Origin: Porogramme epimiltina
Taxonomy: Eukaryota; Basidiomycota; Agaricomycetes; Polyporales; Polyporaceae
Direction: 5' to 3'
NCBI GenBank assembly: GCA_900155495.1
Contig: FTLJ01000788.1
Location: forward strand, 1 to 57,422
DNA: 57,422 bases
The notes beneath the pieces are model-generated. The model had not been told where the DNA came from. It ran no database searches and worked only from the letters and a program-made list of their open reading frames with translations. The position numbers were made by a program, and so were the translations under genes. Of the stretch, positions 22,065 to 35,050 are shown piece after piece. Within the stretch, counting starts at the first letter, position 1. Every line of letters begins with the position of its first letter.

Positions 22065-23084
22065 TCGTACCGATTGGTGAGATTGTTACGACGGCCTATT
22101 GTACTCGATCATTCTATGACATTTCGAGACGACTCTTACATTGGGATTGTCTCGACAACATACGAACGCCTCATCCCACCTCGCTCCCACGCACTTGAGT
22201 GAACGTTTGTGTACCTAATGGTGCTTGACACGTTGCCTTGCGCCACTTGCTCGAACAAGGATTTCGCTCGCTGCCCAAGATGCCGAGTGTAAAAAGGTAA
22301 GCCAACCCCCCTGAGTATCAGCAGGAAAGACTAACGCATTTCCCGTCAGACTTCTCCAACCCGCGGATCGTCTCGCGAAACTCTGATCGCTCTGGCGGAG
22401 TTCGTCTTTTGCTTGCTGTGTGCATTGATACTGCCGTCACCACAGTTGCCGCTCGAGGTACGCAGGCTTCTGGCGCCTTGTCATCGGTAATGGGGCTTCC
22501 ATATCACCGAATGTTTAGGTCATGATAAATGCCGCCCCAACGTGGTGACGTTACCCCTGCAAGTCTTGTGTAAGGCCGGTAGGCTATTTGTCCTAACATC
22601 CTTTCAGATGAATTCGTCGCAGCCAATACAGTCCCCGTGTAGCGCCACGTTTGCGCCGGTGGTGCATGTCTCTCCCCAAACTGGGCAGTCCTGCCTCGCA
22701 CTTCGTGCATGGCCGCTGTCGAGGTGTCACGGGTGTTCCCGGCAGAGAAGGTACGCACACGTCTCTCTCTTGGGCGAATCGCTTGTTTAATGGTCACATC
22801 GTCGCTGTCCCACTAACAGAAGCGTCATCCAGGAGATGTCCGAGCCGATGCGGTTTAGTCGTCCCACTCGGTCGCGTGGCATTGGCGCTATTGCGACTCG
22901 GCCACGGAAGGAAGATTACCGACAGCTCCTCGTCAGCCTCGATCAATAAACGCACTACTATAAGTTGAAACAGTTCTCAAGAAATGGAAGCCCTTTCCCC
23001 CACGTATCCATCCCCGGTGAGTGACAGCGGTGTCCCTCCTAGTCCTGTACCTGTACTCAGTCTCTCCCGTATACGCAGTGCGCC
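22065..23084. other. Spacer of about 1 kb with no supported gene
   Basis: A short plus-strand frame at 22219 begins MVLDTLPCATCSNKDFARC and then CPRC, resembling half of a zinc-binding finger. It stops after 24 codons, and no continuing exon with the missing ligands is found. The remainder shows nothing I can support. Confidence 0.5.
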
Positions 23085-24781
23085 ATGTCGCAACGGCCCA
23101 TGAGAACAGACTGCCCCCACAACGTTTGGTTCATCGACGAAGTCGTACGAAATATCCTAACACAATTGCCTCGGGGAGGCGAAAGAACGCTTGCTCGATG
23201 CGCTCGCGTATGTCATGCCCTCAGTGAACCTGCCCTTGATGTACTGTGGTACAAGCTTCACGGGGTGACACCGCTCTTGAAGCTACTTTCATGTTCAGAG
23301 TGTCAAGGAAAGAACCTCCCTCCCGTACGCTTTCAAGTTGATCTGTTGTCGTCAAATCCCTCACCCAGGTTGACTCACAGCTCAAGGATACCACCGTCTC
23401 CTCTGCCGAATGGGCACGGTTCCAACAATACGCGCGTCGAGTGCGTAAATTCTACTACCAACACGTGGAAGGCCCAGGGGAAGATCTCGGCCTATCCGTC
23501 TTTTTCGCCCTTGCCCACCGTGCATCCATATCTGGCGCCCCTCTACTTCCGAATCTCCAAGAACTCTCTTGGCTTCAGTTTTCCCCTCCGCCGCAATGCA
23601 TACCCTTCGTCTCTCAATCACTCAGGCGCCTCTCCCTTTACGTTCAAGCTTCACAACCCGTGCCTTCCGCCACCCTTCATGTTCCGCCACCAGCCCAAGT
23701 TGACATTCCCCTCGGGTCGGATCCCCAAAGAACTCCGCGGCCCCACCTCGACTGCGACTATTCGGGCCTCTTGCCGCACCTTGACAAATGGTCGCCTCAC
23801 GTCGAGGAGCTGTCCCTGGAAGGAATAGACTTCCCCTTCTCGCTCGCCTCTTCATCGATGGAGAAGCCCGTTGTATTCGCGCACCTGCGCGCGTTGCACC
23901 TCGGCGCGCTTTCCTCCCCCCCTTCTCTCATCCTCATTCAATGCGCCGAAATTCTCAGGCTGGAGTCGCTGTCGCTCGCCTTTCGCGATTCAGTGGGTGC
24001 TGGCGCTCCGTCGGCGCATGGGAGCGGCATCGCTGCTCCGATCCCCGAAGAACACAGACGCGACGGCGCCGCGCCGCTGACCCTGAGCGCGCTCCGCACC
24101 CTCCGCGCGTCAGGCGGAGCCTGGCAAATCGAGCAAGTCCTCGCAGCGATCTCTTCCCCGCTTCTCCACACCGCAAGCCTCGCCGTCGTCGTGCCCCACG
24201 GGGACGCTGACGGTTGGACGCGCGTGAGCGCGCTCCTCACAGCGCGCTTCGCGGCATCCCTCCACACCCTACGTGCCGAGGTGACGCGCTTGTCCGCGCG
24301 CGCGTCTGGCCAGTCATATGCCCTCGCGCAGGCGGTCCAGCAGCTCCTTCCATTGCGCGAACTGCGGCGCTGCACCCTCTTAGTGCGCGACTCCGCCGGT
24401 GTGGCGATGGACGAAGCGGACGTAGCCGCGATTGCGGGGTCATGGCGTGCGTTGGAAGCCCTGGACATATCATTTCCGGGAGACGCTCGGGGTGCGAGGC
24501 CGTCAATGGCGTCCCTGGTGGCACTTGCGCGGGGGTGCCCCGGGCTCACAACACTCCGGATTCCGGTGAGCGCGGACGTATCTTCCTTGCCTCCATGTGT
24601 ACCGGACACACGCGATGCTCTTGAATCACGAGATGCTGCAACGCCTGGAAGAAGGCTCTGGCTGGATGGGGTTTGCTTCACACGCGAGGAGAGCCAGCGG
24701 GTGGTGTCTTTTTTGAAGCGATGGTTTCCAGTTCCTGACTTACGGTCAATGGTGGATGCTGGGATTGTTTATGTGTACTAG
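23085..24781 (+). CDS. F-box-like protein with leucine-rich C-terminal part
   Basis: Two exons, 23085-23324 and 23369-24781, give 550 residues. The N-terminal 70 residues look like an F-box: a short Pro-containing lead, EVVRNILTQLPRGGERTLAR, CARVCHALSEPALDVLW and LLKLL. F-box proteins usually dock substrates to an SCF ubiquitin ligase through Skp1. The rest consists of Leu-rich segments (PLLPNLQELSWL, SQSLRRLSLYV, HLRALHLGALSS) consistent with degenerate leucine-rich repeats for target binding, and it ends LKRWFPVPDLRSMV. It shares the general plan, and the single early intron, with the trio at 38-47 kb. It is far more GC-rich and diverged, so it is an older relative rather than part of that cluster. 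The substrate is unknown, and the F-box is called by pattern rather than by profile. Confidence 0.8.
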
Positions 24782-25951
24782 ACCGATAGATTCGAACTTC
24801 CAGGCTTTATGGGCGCCTATCTATATCCATGATGGTTGACATGACCTAGTGACGGCCGGTGATAGCTCTCCTTGTCATCTTTTACTTTTTATCTGCGAAT
24901 TGGGCTGCATATCAGGCCATCTCTTGCTGGCTCTGTATTAAAAGGTGGTATTTGCCCTCATTTTTCAGTGATAAGCTCTCGCCTGGGTTCTCTCGGTGTC
25001 GTGACCCATATTCTTTCCACAGCGGCTACAATCTGCTACAACTCCGGATCCGATGAAGCCACGACATTGTTCGAGATGTATCAGCTTACTCTCGCAAGAG
25101 TCGTCACCAGTAACGGCAACCACAATTTATGTTTCACCAAGTTCCTACTGAACCGGTCGTTGCTGGGCAGCGGGCGCCGGGGTGCGAAAATCACGTCTGT
25201 TGACAAGAGCTCCATGACGAATGGCCATGGTATGTCCTTTAGCATCTTCCTCGCCACGAAGAGGACTCAATTGCTGCTGTCAAGCTAGGGATTATGATCA
25301 GGGAAACTCGCTCTAATCCTCAACTCTAGGAGCGTGCACAGGCCGCACCTCCATACCATGCTTGTTCTAAGGATAGGCCGAAAACATCAAGTTTCAACGC
25401 CTTCGGCTCCGAGTGATGCCGACATAGAACTTCTACCTCGTCCTGCGCACCCGGAACCGTGCAAGTGGGCGTTCTTTCTTGGAATGCGGTGCCTCGGTCA
25501 TCGGTTAACACCTATTTGAGTTGAAGGTTGTTACCGATGCAGATCTTCCTTCGCTAAAGTCCACGGCGGCCGTGTTGACCTCCCCGGTATTCCGAGCTCC
25601 CCTGATTCGTCACGACTTGCTCGGAATGGTTCACGTACTAGACCTCCTATGCAATGAATCAAGTCTGAGACATTCCCTGCTCCAGGCACCTCAGGACCAT
25701 TTCTCAGATAGATCCAAGTTTCCGATACCCTTTGGTGTGTTGCTATCCAATTAGCGTGAGTCAATACAACCACTGTTCGCCCGAATATCCATATGAGATC
25801 TGATATTCAGGGTTACCAAAAGTTAGAGCCTCCAGCTCGGAGGATGCGGGCTCCGGTTGCGAGGCAAGTCTGAATCTCTTTTATGTTGTGTTGGTACGTA
25901 CACGCTTCTCACCCCCGCCGACCGCCTCTAGTCCGTCTACGTTTGACCTTC
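24782..25951. other. Spacer of about 1.2 kb upstream of the second P450
   Basis: Short open frames exist on both strands, but none shows a domain, an exon chain or coding-like composition. Nothing is supported here beyond the P450 promoter region at the right end. Confidence 0.55.
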
Positions 25952-27541
25952 ATGACGCTATTCACCACTCTCCACGGAATACTTCTTGCGTTGACTGCTC
26001 TTGGCCTGTGTGTCCACCGCCTCCTCCGGGTTCCTCCTCATCTACGACACATCCCCGCTGTTCCTATAGGACCTTTGCTTCTTAGCTATATCTCCGGCGA
26101 AGTAGAGGAACAGCGCGTCAAACGGCTTATTCTACCTTTTGCGGAACGTAATGGGACCGATGTGGTTTTGGTTTACTGCCTCGGAAGTTGGATGGTCCAG
26201 GCCCTGGAGTCTAAGGTGAGTATCATATAGTGTAATGATTGAGGGACGTAACGGAGTACTGACACTGTAACCGTGACGAAGGTTGGCAGGCAATTGCTCG
26301 AAAACCCATCAGTATGGAAGCAGCCACAGTCGACGGACATCCTCCTTTGGCGGCTCATCGGGAACAACAACGTTTTCATGTCAAATGGCGATATGGCTCG
26401 GCGCCACGTTCGGATCGTGAGCGACTCAATCAACAAGACTATGCCTATCGACATGTTCGCCTCCCTTTCACGCACCGTTCTCCGGCTTATGGGTGACGGA
26501 GGCCGTATCCGCTGGGACGACTACGCGAACAGATACACTCTCGACGCGTTCGGGATTGGTGTCGTGGGTTACAACTTCGAGTCGCTCACCAAACCTGATG
26601 GTGCGTTTGTCCGTCGCTACCACGAAGTCATGCATGCCATCGCGGATCCTGTCTACGTCGCTCTCCCCATCTTGGAACGTTGGGCCCCTCGCCGCCGGGT
26701 GCAGAAGATGGTCGACTCCTTTGTTTCGGATTTGTGCAAGATTCTAGACGAGAAGAAGCACAACCCTGGCAACGATGTCATCACTTACATGTTCCAGGAA
26801 CCGGAGATGACTGAGATCGAGTATCGCGATAACACTATTGTCATGTTTGTGGCGGGACACGTAAGTTGCTCTCCGTGCGCTCGCTCTTCTCGCTCGATGT
26901 GTTAGTGACATTTATGATAGGACACTACCGCTGGTGCTATTTCTTCGATCGCATACTTCTTGGGTCTATACCCCGAAATTCAGGATCGCGTACGTCAAGA
27001 GGTCATCGACGTTCTCGGGCACGACGAACCTCGAGCCGATCATTTCGCCCGTACCCCCCTTCTCAACGCAGTCTTGCGCGAATCTATGCGCACTAACACT
27101 CCTTCAAACATCACTCTCCCTCGAATGTCCGATATTCCTGTTCGTATCGGGCCGTACACGATTCCTCCAGGTACCCCTATGGCGTTCAGTATCTGCGCTG
27201 CACATCACAATCCTTCTTCGTGGCAATGTCCAAGCGTGTTCGACCCCGCACGGTTCTTGCACGACATCAAGACGAACGACCCGGTTGCTAGTGGCAGTGG
27301 CGAGTCCGGTGGTTGGGTCACTTTCGGGCTTGGGCCTCGTCGGTGTCTTGCGCGCAACTTCTCGATTTACGAACAGCGGGTGCTTATCAGCATGCTCCTT
27401 CGAGAGTTCCGGTGGACACTCCCTGAAGACTCACCGCACCGGGAGCGTCTTCGAAACGGTATCTCTGTCTTCGCCCTTAGTCTGCCCGAGGACCTCGAGC
27501 TGGACTTCGAGCGCCTCGATGTGCCCATGCGTCACGTGTAG
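25952..27541 (+). CDS. Cytochrome P450 monooxygenase, 3 exons
   Basis: Exons 25952-26215, 26282-26860 and 26921-27541 give 487 residues in frame. An N-terminal anchor (LHGILLALTALGLCVHRLL) is followed by the HLRHIPAVP hinge. The oxygen-binding helix, split by intron 2, reads VMFVAGHDTTAGAIS. The ExxR motif is VLRESMR, and the haem loop is FGLGPRRCLARNF with the Cys ligand. The last Gly of the usual CxG is Ala here, a substitution known in other P450s. All key residues are present, so it should be active on the ER with P450 reductase. Its structure (2 introns against 13) and sequence show it belongs to a different family from the P450 at 4205. The substrate is unknown. The start was chosen at the Met directly before the hydrophobic anchor; an in-frame ATG lies 23 codons upstream. 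Confidence 0.95.
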
Positions 27542-27962
27542 ACGGCCCTGTAACGAATTGGGTTGCAGCGTTGCCCGGCCTTCGGAGAGGCTCGATCAAT
27601 TGCTCAGAGTACATTACGACTCATTGTACTATTGGTGTTGTAGCTCCGTGGCCCTATTTCACCGAACACTACTTACATGTGCCTAATCATTGTCGAGTTC
27701 TCATTAAAGTAGGATTTTCTATTGCTGTATATTACTTGGTCGCTAGTGTACGTTCGTCACAATAAGTAACTCTGGCATTGAGGACTTTCGTATTGGACAC
27801 CTTCCGAGCTCCAAAACATAGTACAAAGGTATTGGAAATGTCAGAGACGCCTTGTGATCACGAAAGGAGAATGCCCAAATACTGAGAATAATCAGGAGTA
27901 AAGGAGGCACCGCACACAAATTAAGCTCGCTGCTCCATTGCCTCGAACAACTCTTAAGACCC
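27542..27962. other. Convergent 3' spacer
   Basis: The spacer between the ends of the P450 (+) and the small secreted protein (-). It is AT-richer than the genes, as expected for 3' untranslated and polyadenylation regions. No gene is seen. Confidence 0.6.
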
Positions 27963-28633
27963 CTACTTGCAGTTGTTGACGACACCGTTTCCGGCCAAGT
28001 CTGCGTTCGTCAGCTGCTGGTTCGCGGATCCCAAAAGCGCAGCAGTTTCATTGTTTGAGCTATCGCCATAACATTGCATATCAGCCACGAGTGATATGAG
28101 GGTGGTAGGATGTTCGAGCACGCACGAAGAGAGGTCCTGAAGCGCGGTCAGGACGGCAGTGAGGTTGCCCCCAACAGCGTCCCGCAGGTCGGGGGACGCG
28201 GGCTCATTGTTGACCAGAGCGAGCAAAATCTGTTTAATTGCCTGTCCAGCGCCAGCTGCACCGTCTTGAATGGCTTTCACGTCAGCCTCGGCAGTAGAGT
28301 TACTGCAAGACAGTCAGTGAAACAGCAATGTGCGAGAAATGCAAAGCACTCATACGCGGCCATAAGGTCTGTGGCATTCCCCAGGGCGTTCGCGGTCCTA
28401 GCCAGCTGGGCGACGTGGAACACGATTTCCCCGCGGTCGATGTTGCATTCAAGGTTTCCAAGCTGGCGGCGATGAGAGGTAGGGGCTGTCATGAAAAGAA
28501 AAAGGTGATTTGTTAGCCCAAGAGCCACTCAGTCCGGGTAGCCTGTTTTACCAGCGTTGGAGAAGATGGCGCAAATGGCTACGATAATAGCAGCGCAAGA
28601 AACAAAGCTGGCGGTGAACAATGCGCGAACCAT
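27963..28633 (-). CDS. Small secreted protein, paralogue of the gene at 487-1133
   Basis: Four exons, 28633-28552, 28485-28356, 28302-28126 and 28059-27963, give 161 residues. Exons 2, 3 and 4 are 130, 177 and 97 nt, exactly as in the paralogue at 487-1133, with the same intron phases. A hydrophobic signal or anchor segment (ASFVSCAAIIVAICAIF) comes first. The mature part starts with HRRQLGNLECNIDR, matching PRQIGNLQCNLDR of the other copy, and the end GNGVVNNCK matches GQGVVANCK. The two cysteines are conserved. The paralogues differ greatly in between (for example HVAQLARTANALGNA against GLGILQKSLKGLAGG), so the duplication is not recent. The family is not one I recognise. Secretion is inferred; the function is unknown. 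Confidence 0.85.
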
Positions 28634-29353
28634 ATTGAGAATATGAGAGTGAATGGGGAAGGGCAGCGCTGCTGAGTAAAGAAAGATGGACGACGCCGGG
28701 TCGTTGAAGGCTGGAAAGGGGTTGAATGAAAGTGAATGAGAGTTGTGGGCTCTGTGCCCACCGCTCTTATAGTTGTGGTTGAGCAGCGGGCGGCAGCATT
28801 AGCGGTGCGCTGAATACGGGATACATTGTGACAATTGATCTATCAGGGGGCGGTATACTGGCAGCTTGATGGTGGTACGCAGCGGGCGCACAGTTGCTGT
28901 CTCGTGCGGCGGTGGACGTAGTACGACGTACGTAGTCCGAACAGCATCCGAGTCGGGGCACTCACGTCGTAGAGTATTTCCGCACACTGCGCCGTCCAGC
29001 CGCATTACGGCATGTGCACACGCTGTCCGCGCGGGTGATTGGGGTGTATAACGAGCGTCGGTAGCTAGGGTACGTTTGTCGAGGAAGCGATCAAACTGCA
29101 CACAGAAGAGGACCAGGAAGCCGCAGTTGGGGGCGTACCTGCGCTCGTTACTGCACTGCCTTCGTGGACAAACGTGATGACACTCGGGTCGTAGATGGTG
29201 CTGCGGTTGAATGCCATCATGAAATTCAAATGCTGGAGCGCTATGAGTGAGAGCTCTCAACAAGGGTGTGTCGAGTGTGATTACGCACTACGGAGATTCA
29301 AGCAGCGGACCATAGCAATGAGGGTGGATACAAATGTTAAGTACAATCTCTCG
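28634..29353. other. Promoter of the small secreted protein and 3' flank of VWA8
   Basis: It contains a TATA-like TATAAGAG on the minus strand (28764-28771). No gene is supported. An open frame at 28799-29263 (-) has no protein-like features. Confidence 0.55.
28764..28771 (-). promoter_or_regulatory. TATA-like box of the small secreted protein gene
   Basis: TATAAGAG, about 130 nt upstream of the start at 28633, matching the arrangement in front of the paralogue at 487-1133. Confidence 0.45.
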
Positions 29354-32300
29354 CTACCGGTCGACCATAGTGGACAGTATACTCCGCAATACTGCTGGAA
29401 TGTCCGCTGTATTAGACACTCGATAACCACGGCCAGGAAGATTCTTCGGAATCCTGGGTAATAGCTGTTTAGAGCCGTTGATCACTATGGAATGAAATCA
29501 CTTACCACGAGGCCTCTGCACCTTCTCCTATACATATGAGTGCGGTGTGCACTTTAGGATTCTTGTTCATAGCTCGCTGAAGGTCTTCGGCCGTGATGTT
29601 GTACCGCGCGAAGTTGGCGTCAGTGAGGGCGATAACGAACCAGTCATCTAAAGAGGTCTTAAGTCTCCTGGCAAGATGAAAAAAACATAGCAGCCCAACC
29701 TCCATCGAACTTTGACACTTCCGCCACCGCTTTATCAATCGCTTCAACTGTGAACAGGTTTTAGGCAAGCGATCTATTGATGTGTCGTGTGAGATTGGCA
29801 TACCTGTGAAATCTCCAGCGAAAGTATACTGCGTGACCATCTCCATCTTATCGACGACCTTCCACCGGTCGTTGATCTCCAACGACTGGCCCACTTCTAC
29901 TAAGGGCATCTCCGCTGAATCACCAGACTGTGAGAATATTAGTTTTTGGCATGGAAGTAATACGCTCCCTCCTTACATGTCCGTATATCTGCGGGCAAAC
30001 GTGTTAATAATTGCCTGTATAAACCTGCCAAGCCACTTACGTCCCAGACGAACTTCTCCTTACGGGTAAGGCGATCGAATGTCTCCATCAGCATAACGGC
30101 TGCAGCATTGTCAACAACTAACACCTAGTAATGACGTGAACCGTTCACTTTACCTGTCTCCATACTCCTCCGCAGGCGGCCGTCTGCCTGGAAGCGGTAC
30201 CTAGGGTCTGTCAGAGAGTTACAGTAGTGACGTGCACTACAATCCTCACATAGATGCGCTGATATCAAATAGGAATCGTATCCTCTTGGGCCTAAGGGGA
30301 CCGGCGACAGTCAGCAAGCGGCTCGTCAACTTGGTCGTAGCGACATACTTCATCTGAGGCCTCCCCAGCTCAGGCTTCGCCATCCCACGCCGCTTGTACA
30401 CGGTCGCCTCACCCGTCAAGCCCTCAGTCAGGCGGCTGTCGTCGAGCTCGCCGTCAGTCTGGCGCTTGACCCAGACACGCTCCTCTTCACGCGCTGCGAG
30501 ATCTGCACAGCTGCGTCAGCGCCCGTCCGACTGCGCACTGCACATGGCGGCGCAGGAGGCCGACACTCACTCTCCAGGAGATCGTGCAGCTGCGCGATGT
30601 GCCCATCAACCGCGGCGAGCAGCGAGCCGTAGCCCTTCGCTTCGCCCGCGCTCATGTTCAGTTCCTCCAGCCTGCGGGCGAGCTCCTGGCGAGCCATCTC
30701 GCGGGCGCGCTCTTTGACGTGGTCGGGCACGTCGTTCTTCAGCGCATCGGGGATCTGGTGAATGTCGTGTCCCTTGAACAGGCGCATGTACCCGCCCCTC
30801 CCGCCGAGGCCGGCAGTGTCACGCCCACCGGTCTATTGGGGTCGACATGAGTAACCGAGTAAGGTAAGAGAAGGGCTATATCCAGGGACTCACACCTCCA
30901 GCCCAAGTGTTACCGCCCGTGTGAGCTTCGTTGTTCGGGTCTTCTTTTCCAAACTTGGGATGTGAGAGGCTAGTGTCGCCCTTGGGGTCGAACTTGAGGT
31001 CAAGCACTTGCTTCTTGGCTGCTTCACGAGCAGCGTCTATCCCCACGTTCTTCACAACAAGTCTGAAGGATAGAGTGAGCAAACTGCGCATAGAGGTATG
31101 AGGGTGCAACGCACCCATGGTGATCAAGGATGTCCTGGAGTTTGGACATGGTTTCGGGCTTGTAGACATCGAAGTCGAACACATTACGAAGTGCAGCTTC
31201 TAACGTGTCGGTGGGGTATGCCTGCATGTGCTTCGCGAGGTTGAGAAGTTCTATTACTCGTATCAGCGGCGCAATTCATGCCTATGGCAAGGAAGGAATC
31301 ACCTCGCAGTGAGTAGGGATATGTGAGAGTACCGTTCTCGTAAGCCCGACGAAGGTCGTGGAACGCAGCTACCAGGCGCAGGATGGTGTCTTCGCTGAGC
31401 TGGGGAGCGAGCTGCGACAGCAGCTTCCTTTCGCTGGCCATGTCCGGGTTCGTGACTGCGTGACAGCAGAAGTTGTCTCCGAGGACCTGCAAGAAGTGGT
31501 TCCCAAGGAAGGCTTGACGCAGAGCCAGATAAGCTTCCCAATGGGGATATAGGTGCATGGCACTCACGATAACCTGGCCTATTGGCAAGCAGGATCAGGC
31601 GGAAGTTAGGGTGGACCACAATGTCCCCCTCGCGTTCCTTCACTTGACGAACGCGTCGACCGTCGGCCAGGGAGAGCTGACCGTGCCCCGCGAGGCTACG
31701 GAAGATCGCGACGACGTGTTCCGCGGCTTTGTCGGCCTCGTCAATGACAATCACCCTCCCTAGCATAATCGCGCGTAGGAGGGGCGAATCCGTATACTTG
31801 ATGACACCATTCTCTAGGACTGTCTGGAACATTAGTTGGTTCACTGTGGTATCTCTGTGGAGCTGGATGTATTCTCTAGGGCGACCGAGAAGCTGAAGGT
31901 GGGAAAATAGTCAGTCCCCAGGTCGTTTGTTCGGGCGCGAATGTCTGACCTGGCACAAGCTACTCAATAGTCAGCGTGAGGTCACATTAGAGGAGAAGTC
32001 ACATACCGATCGATAACTTTGTTCTTCCCAACACCCTACCACGGACGCGTCAGCATTTGCCCCACTAGCGCACCAAAAAAAGTCGCACCTGATTGCCCAA
32101 CAAGACGAGATGCTCGCCGAGCACCTCCAGGTCGATCGCCAAGTCGCGCATCAGGCCCGTCTGCAGGCTGTTGTCGTAGAAGTGATCCATGTGCGGGACG
32201 TGCGCCGCGCCCTCCGGGTCCTGGCTGCGGTCGAAGAACGGGACGAACGTCGGGCCCGCGCCCGCGCCCTGCGGCCCGCTCGGCGGCGGGAACCACACGC

Positions 32301-35050
32301 CGCCGTCGCGCACCTCCGGCGGCGGGTTGTACTGCGCGAAAGGGGGGAGAGGGCGGTGAGCACAGCGCGCGGACGTAAATTATCGCAGCAGGCGCGCAGC
32401 GCAGTGCGTGTCCGCCTCCCGAGATGTCCGGGCGCTGCGATCACGCTGCGAGCCCAGCACGCGGCAGGCGGAGCGGTGCGCGCAGCGGCGGCGAGTTCGG
32501 GGGCGCATACGGCATACCACTCACCGGCTGCGTGCGCTTCTGGACGCCCGTCTCCTCGAGCACGGTCTGGAGGTTCATCGCCTCCGTCGCGGGGAGGAAC
32601 TCGGCGAGCACGGCGCGCGCGAGGAGCGCGTGGAGCGCGTGCGCGTCGGCGGGGAAGCGCGCGACGCGGCGCGCGATGCGCAGGAGCGCGCGCGTGCCGA
32701 GGCGGCGGTTCTTCTGCACGGCGTCCGCGGCGACGCGCGCGCGGTAGCGCTCGGCGAACGCGAGGAGCGTGCGCGCGGCGGGGGGCGCGCAGCCCGTCTG
32801 GAGGAGCAGGTGCGCCTCTTCGGCGGGCGCCATGGGCTGCGCGGGGAGCGTGAAGAACATGTTGGCGTGCTCGTCGCCGAGCCAGTCTTTGAGCGGGAGC
32901 GACTTGGACGCGGTGCTGATGATGCGGAACGAGGGGTGCGCCACGGAGAGGTCCTCGGAGGTCTCCTGCGGTCGTGTCGTCAGCTACGCAATACGACGCG
33001 CGCGCACGCGGAAGGCGTAAACGCACCTCGCCATCCAGCATGCGCCGCACGACGCGCTTCGTCTCCCACAGCTCCACCTCGCGGTCCTGCGTGAGCCGCG
33101 CGAGCGAGCCCGCGGTCGACCCGATCACGTCGAGGCCGGAGAGGTGCACGAGCCGCCCGGCCCACGCGCCCTCGAGGAGCGCGCTCGGCTCCCACGTCGT
33201 CGCGCCGCCGTCCTCGATGCGGCGGCGCATGATGAGCTCGCGCCCGCCGAGCTCCTTGTACACGTGCACGTCCTCGAGCTCGTACCCGAGCACGGCGGCG
33301 AACGCGCGCACGAGCGTCGTCGTCGAGCACGACGCGGTCGACGGCAGCGCGGGCGGCGCGTACGAGATGTCCCACCCGAGCGCGTGCGCCTGCAGCAGCG
33401 CGGCGAGGAGGCCCATGAAGCGCGCGCTCGGGACGAACCCGAGGAACTCGGGGGCCGCGAACGGGTACGCGAGGTACTCGTGGGGGCCCGCGGGGACGTT
33501 GACGCTCACTTGCGTCCCGGCGGCGCTGTCGAAGGTGACTTGGGCGGTGCGGTCGTCGACGCGGTCGATCCGCGCCAAGCGGTACCCTAGCAGGCCGGCG
33601 TCGTCCTCGATCCCGGTGAGGTTGGGGCTGCCCAGCTCGCCGAGCTCGGCTTCTTCGAACTGGCGGGAGAGCATGGCCCATGCGATGAATGGGCTGTGGA
33701 TGAGTGCCGGGTGGATACATAGGACAAGTCTCGCAAGTTGCTCAGGGGCGAGTGTTGCGGGAGGGGGGAACATGGAGAGCAACACGGCCGCTTTCGCCAT
33801 AGCCGTTTGCGGGAACGCAGGTAGAGATGACCGAGCGACCGTGTCCAAGACGTGATTGGACTCGCTCGCGATCTGGGTGGAGGCAATGATGTCGCGCAGC
33901 TTCTTGTAGAATGGGGTGGCCATGGCGGATTCGGCGCCGGCACCGCCGGTTTGCTGAAGGGCGAGCAGCGCGCCCATAGGATCCACAAACCGCGCTTGGA
34001 AACGGCTGCGGAAAGGGGGGTCTAGAGGATATCCGGGGTACGGTGGAACTGGTGCGGCAATAGCTATGACTCGGAAGTTCTTGTGAGCGGGGATGAATTC
34101 GGCAGATTCTGACTTGGTGGTGTCTAGAAGTTCATAACGATGAGGGTGGACTATGTGTGTGCCGTCATCAAGATTCCTAGAGTATATTGTAAGTAACAGA
34201 AATCGTAAATGTTGGACCCTCGTACATTTCCCTATTCTCCAAGAGATTGTTGAGAACCTATGCAATAGAAAGATGAGTTAATGCTATTCAAGGATATTAG
34301 GAGGATAGTTTACCGGCATAATCCCCCGCTCGGCCTTCTCAATTCCTTCCAAGATGAGGACGCGGCCGTGCTTCACAGCACGAACTGCAGCACTGTCGAC
34401 GTATACAAGATTGCCTCCAGCGCGTATCTCTCGGCCTTGCTTCAGCTCAGTCTCGCCGATGTCCCGGTGTAATGCGACGAATTCGTATTCTGAGTTGATC
34501 ATTCTGCCATTTGTACGTTAGCTATACTAATATCTAGGAGACCCAACAACCGCATCATAAACAGTGAATTGACGCGTTCGAGAAGTCCCGTACATGCGAC
34601 GAAGGAAGTGTACGGGTTCCCTCGAGGACAACCGGGAGTTGAGGAAGGCCATGCCCGAAGGTCCCGGGTATGGTTTGCCTCAGACGCGCCTTATACTATC
34701 TCCAACCAGCCGCGAAGCACCGCACATACTCCCACCAAATGCATACCTGAAGCTGGAGTGGAAACTGATACTCACCGGCAAAATGTAAGCGCAAGACGTC
34801 GCGCGTACGGCCCAGGTTGCGAAAGTAGGAAGATGTCTTGCCCAAGGAGATACTTTTGCAGCATAAAGTGGAGGTTATCCAGGTTGAAGGGATTCGACAC
34901 GTCGAGAAGTGCATCTTCGGTATGGGGTAAACGGCTGGGTTGTGAAGCAGCAAGGATTTCGTGTGAGATGTCGCCGAGCTTGAGGACGCCGATGGGTTGC
35001 GGCTGCTGCTTCAGCTCGCTGAGGATGTGCTTAAGCCTGCGGTCGGCCAT
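29354..35050 (-). CDS. VWA8: VWA8-type AAA+ ATPase with von Willebrand factor A domain
   Basis: A dynein-like AAA+ protein; the animal VWA8 is a mitochondrial ATPase of uncertain role. About twenty exons give roughly 1,400-1,500 residues. The first exons are 35050-34776, 34503-34314, 34257-34226 and 34176-33027. The first AAA unit has a degenerate P-loop (LLSQPGPYARR), then FVALHRDIGETELKQGREIR and VLNNLLENREM as in animal VWA8. A central part contains YKELGGRELIMRRR. The second AAA unit has LVLLGNQGVGKNKVIDR (Walker A), YIQLHRDTTVNQLM and VIVIDEADKA (Walker B). A Gly-rich linker (GGRDTAGLGGRGGYMRLFKG) leads to the VWA domain with the MIDAS motif FLFDISASM, FVWDIYGHSGDSAE and ALTDANF. The last exon ends ILSTMVDR with the stop at 29354. 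Intron 1 is long (272 nt). No obvious mitochondrial presequence precedes MADRRLKHILSEL. It is divergent from CLN3 across a 536-nt spacer. Confidence 0.92.

Noticed and set aside
22219..22290. Short frame with CATC and CPRC, like a zinc-finger start
   Set aside because: It stops after 24 codons and no following exon carries the remaining zinc ligands.
32408..33855. Long plus-strand frames of 148-293 codons opposite VWA8
   Set aside because: They are antisense shadows caused by strong G/C-ending codon bias of VWA8. They have no start context or domain.
32151..34265. 704-codon minus-strand frame read as one protein
   Set aside because: Only the part from 34176 to 33027 is a true VWA8 exon. The frame then reads through an intron and continues in the wrong frame, giving an Arg/Ala-rich artefact.
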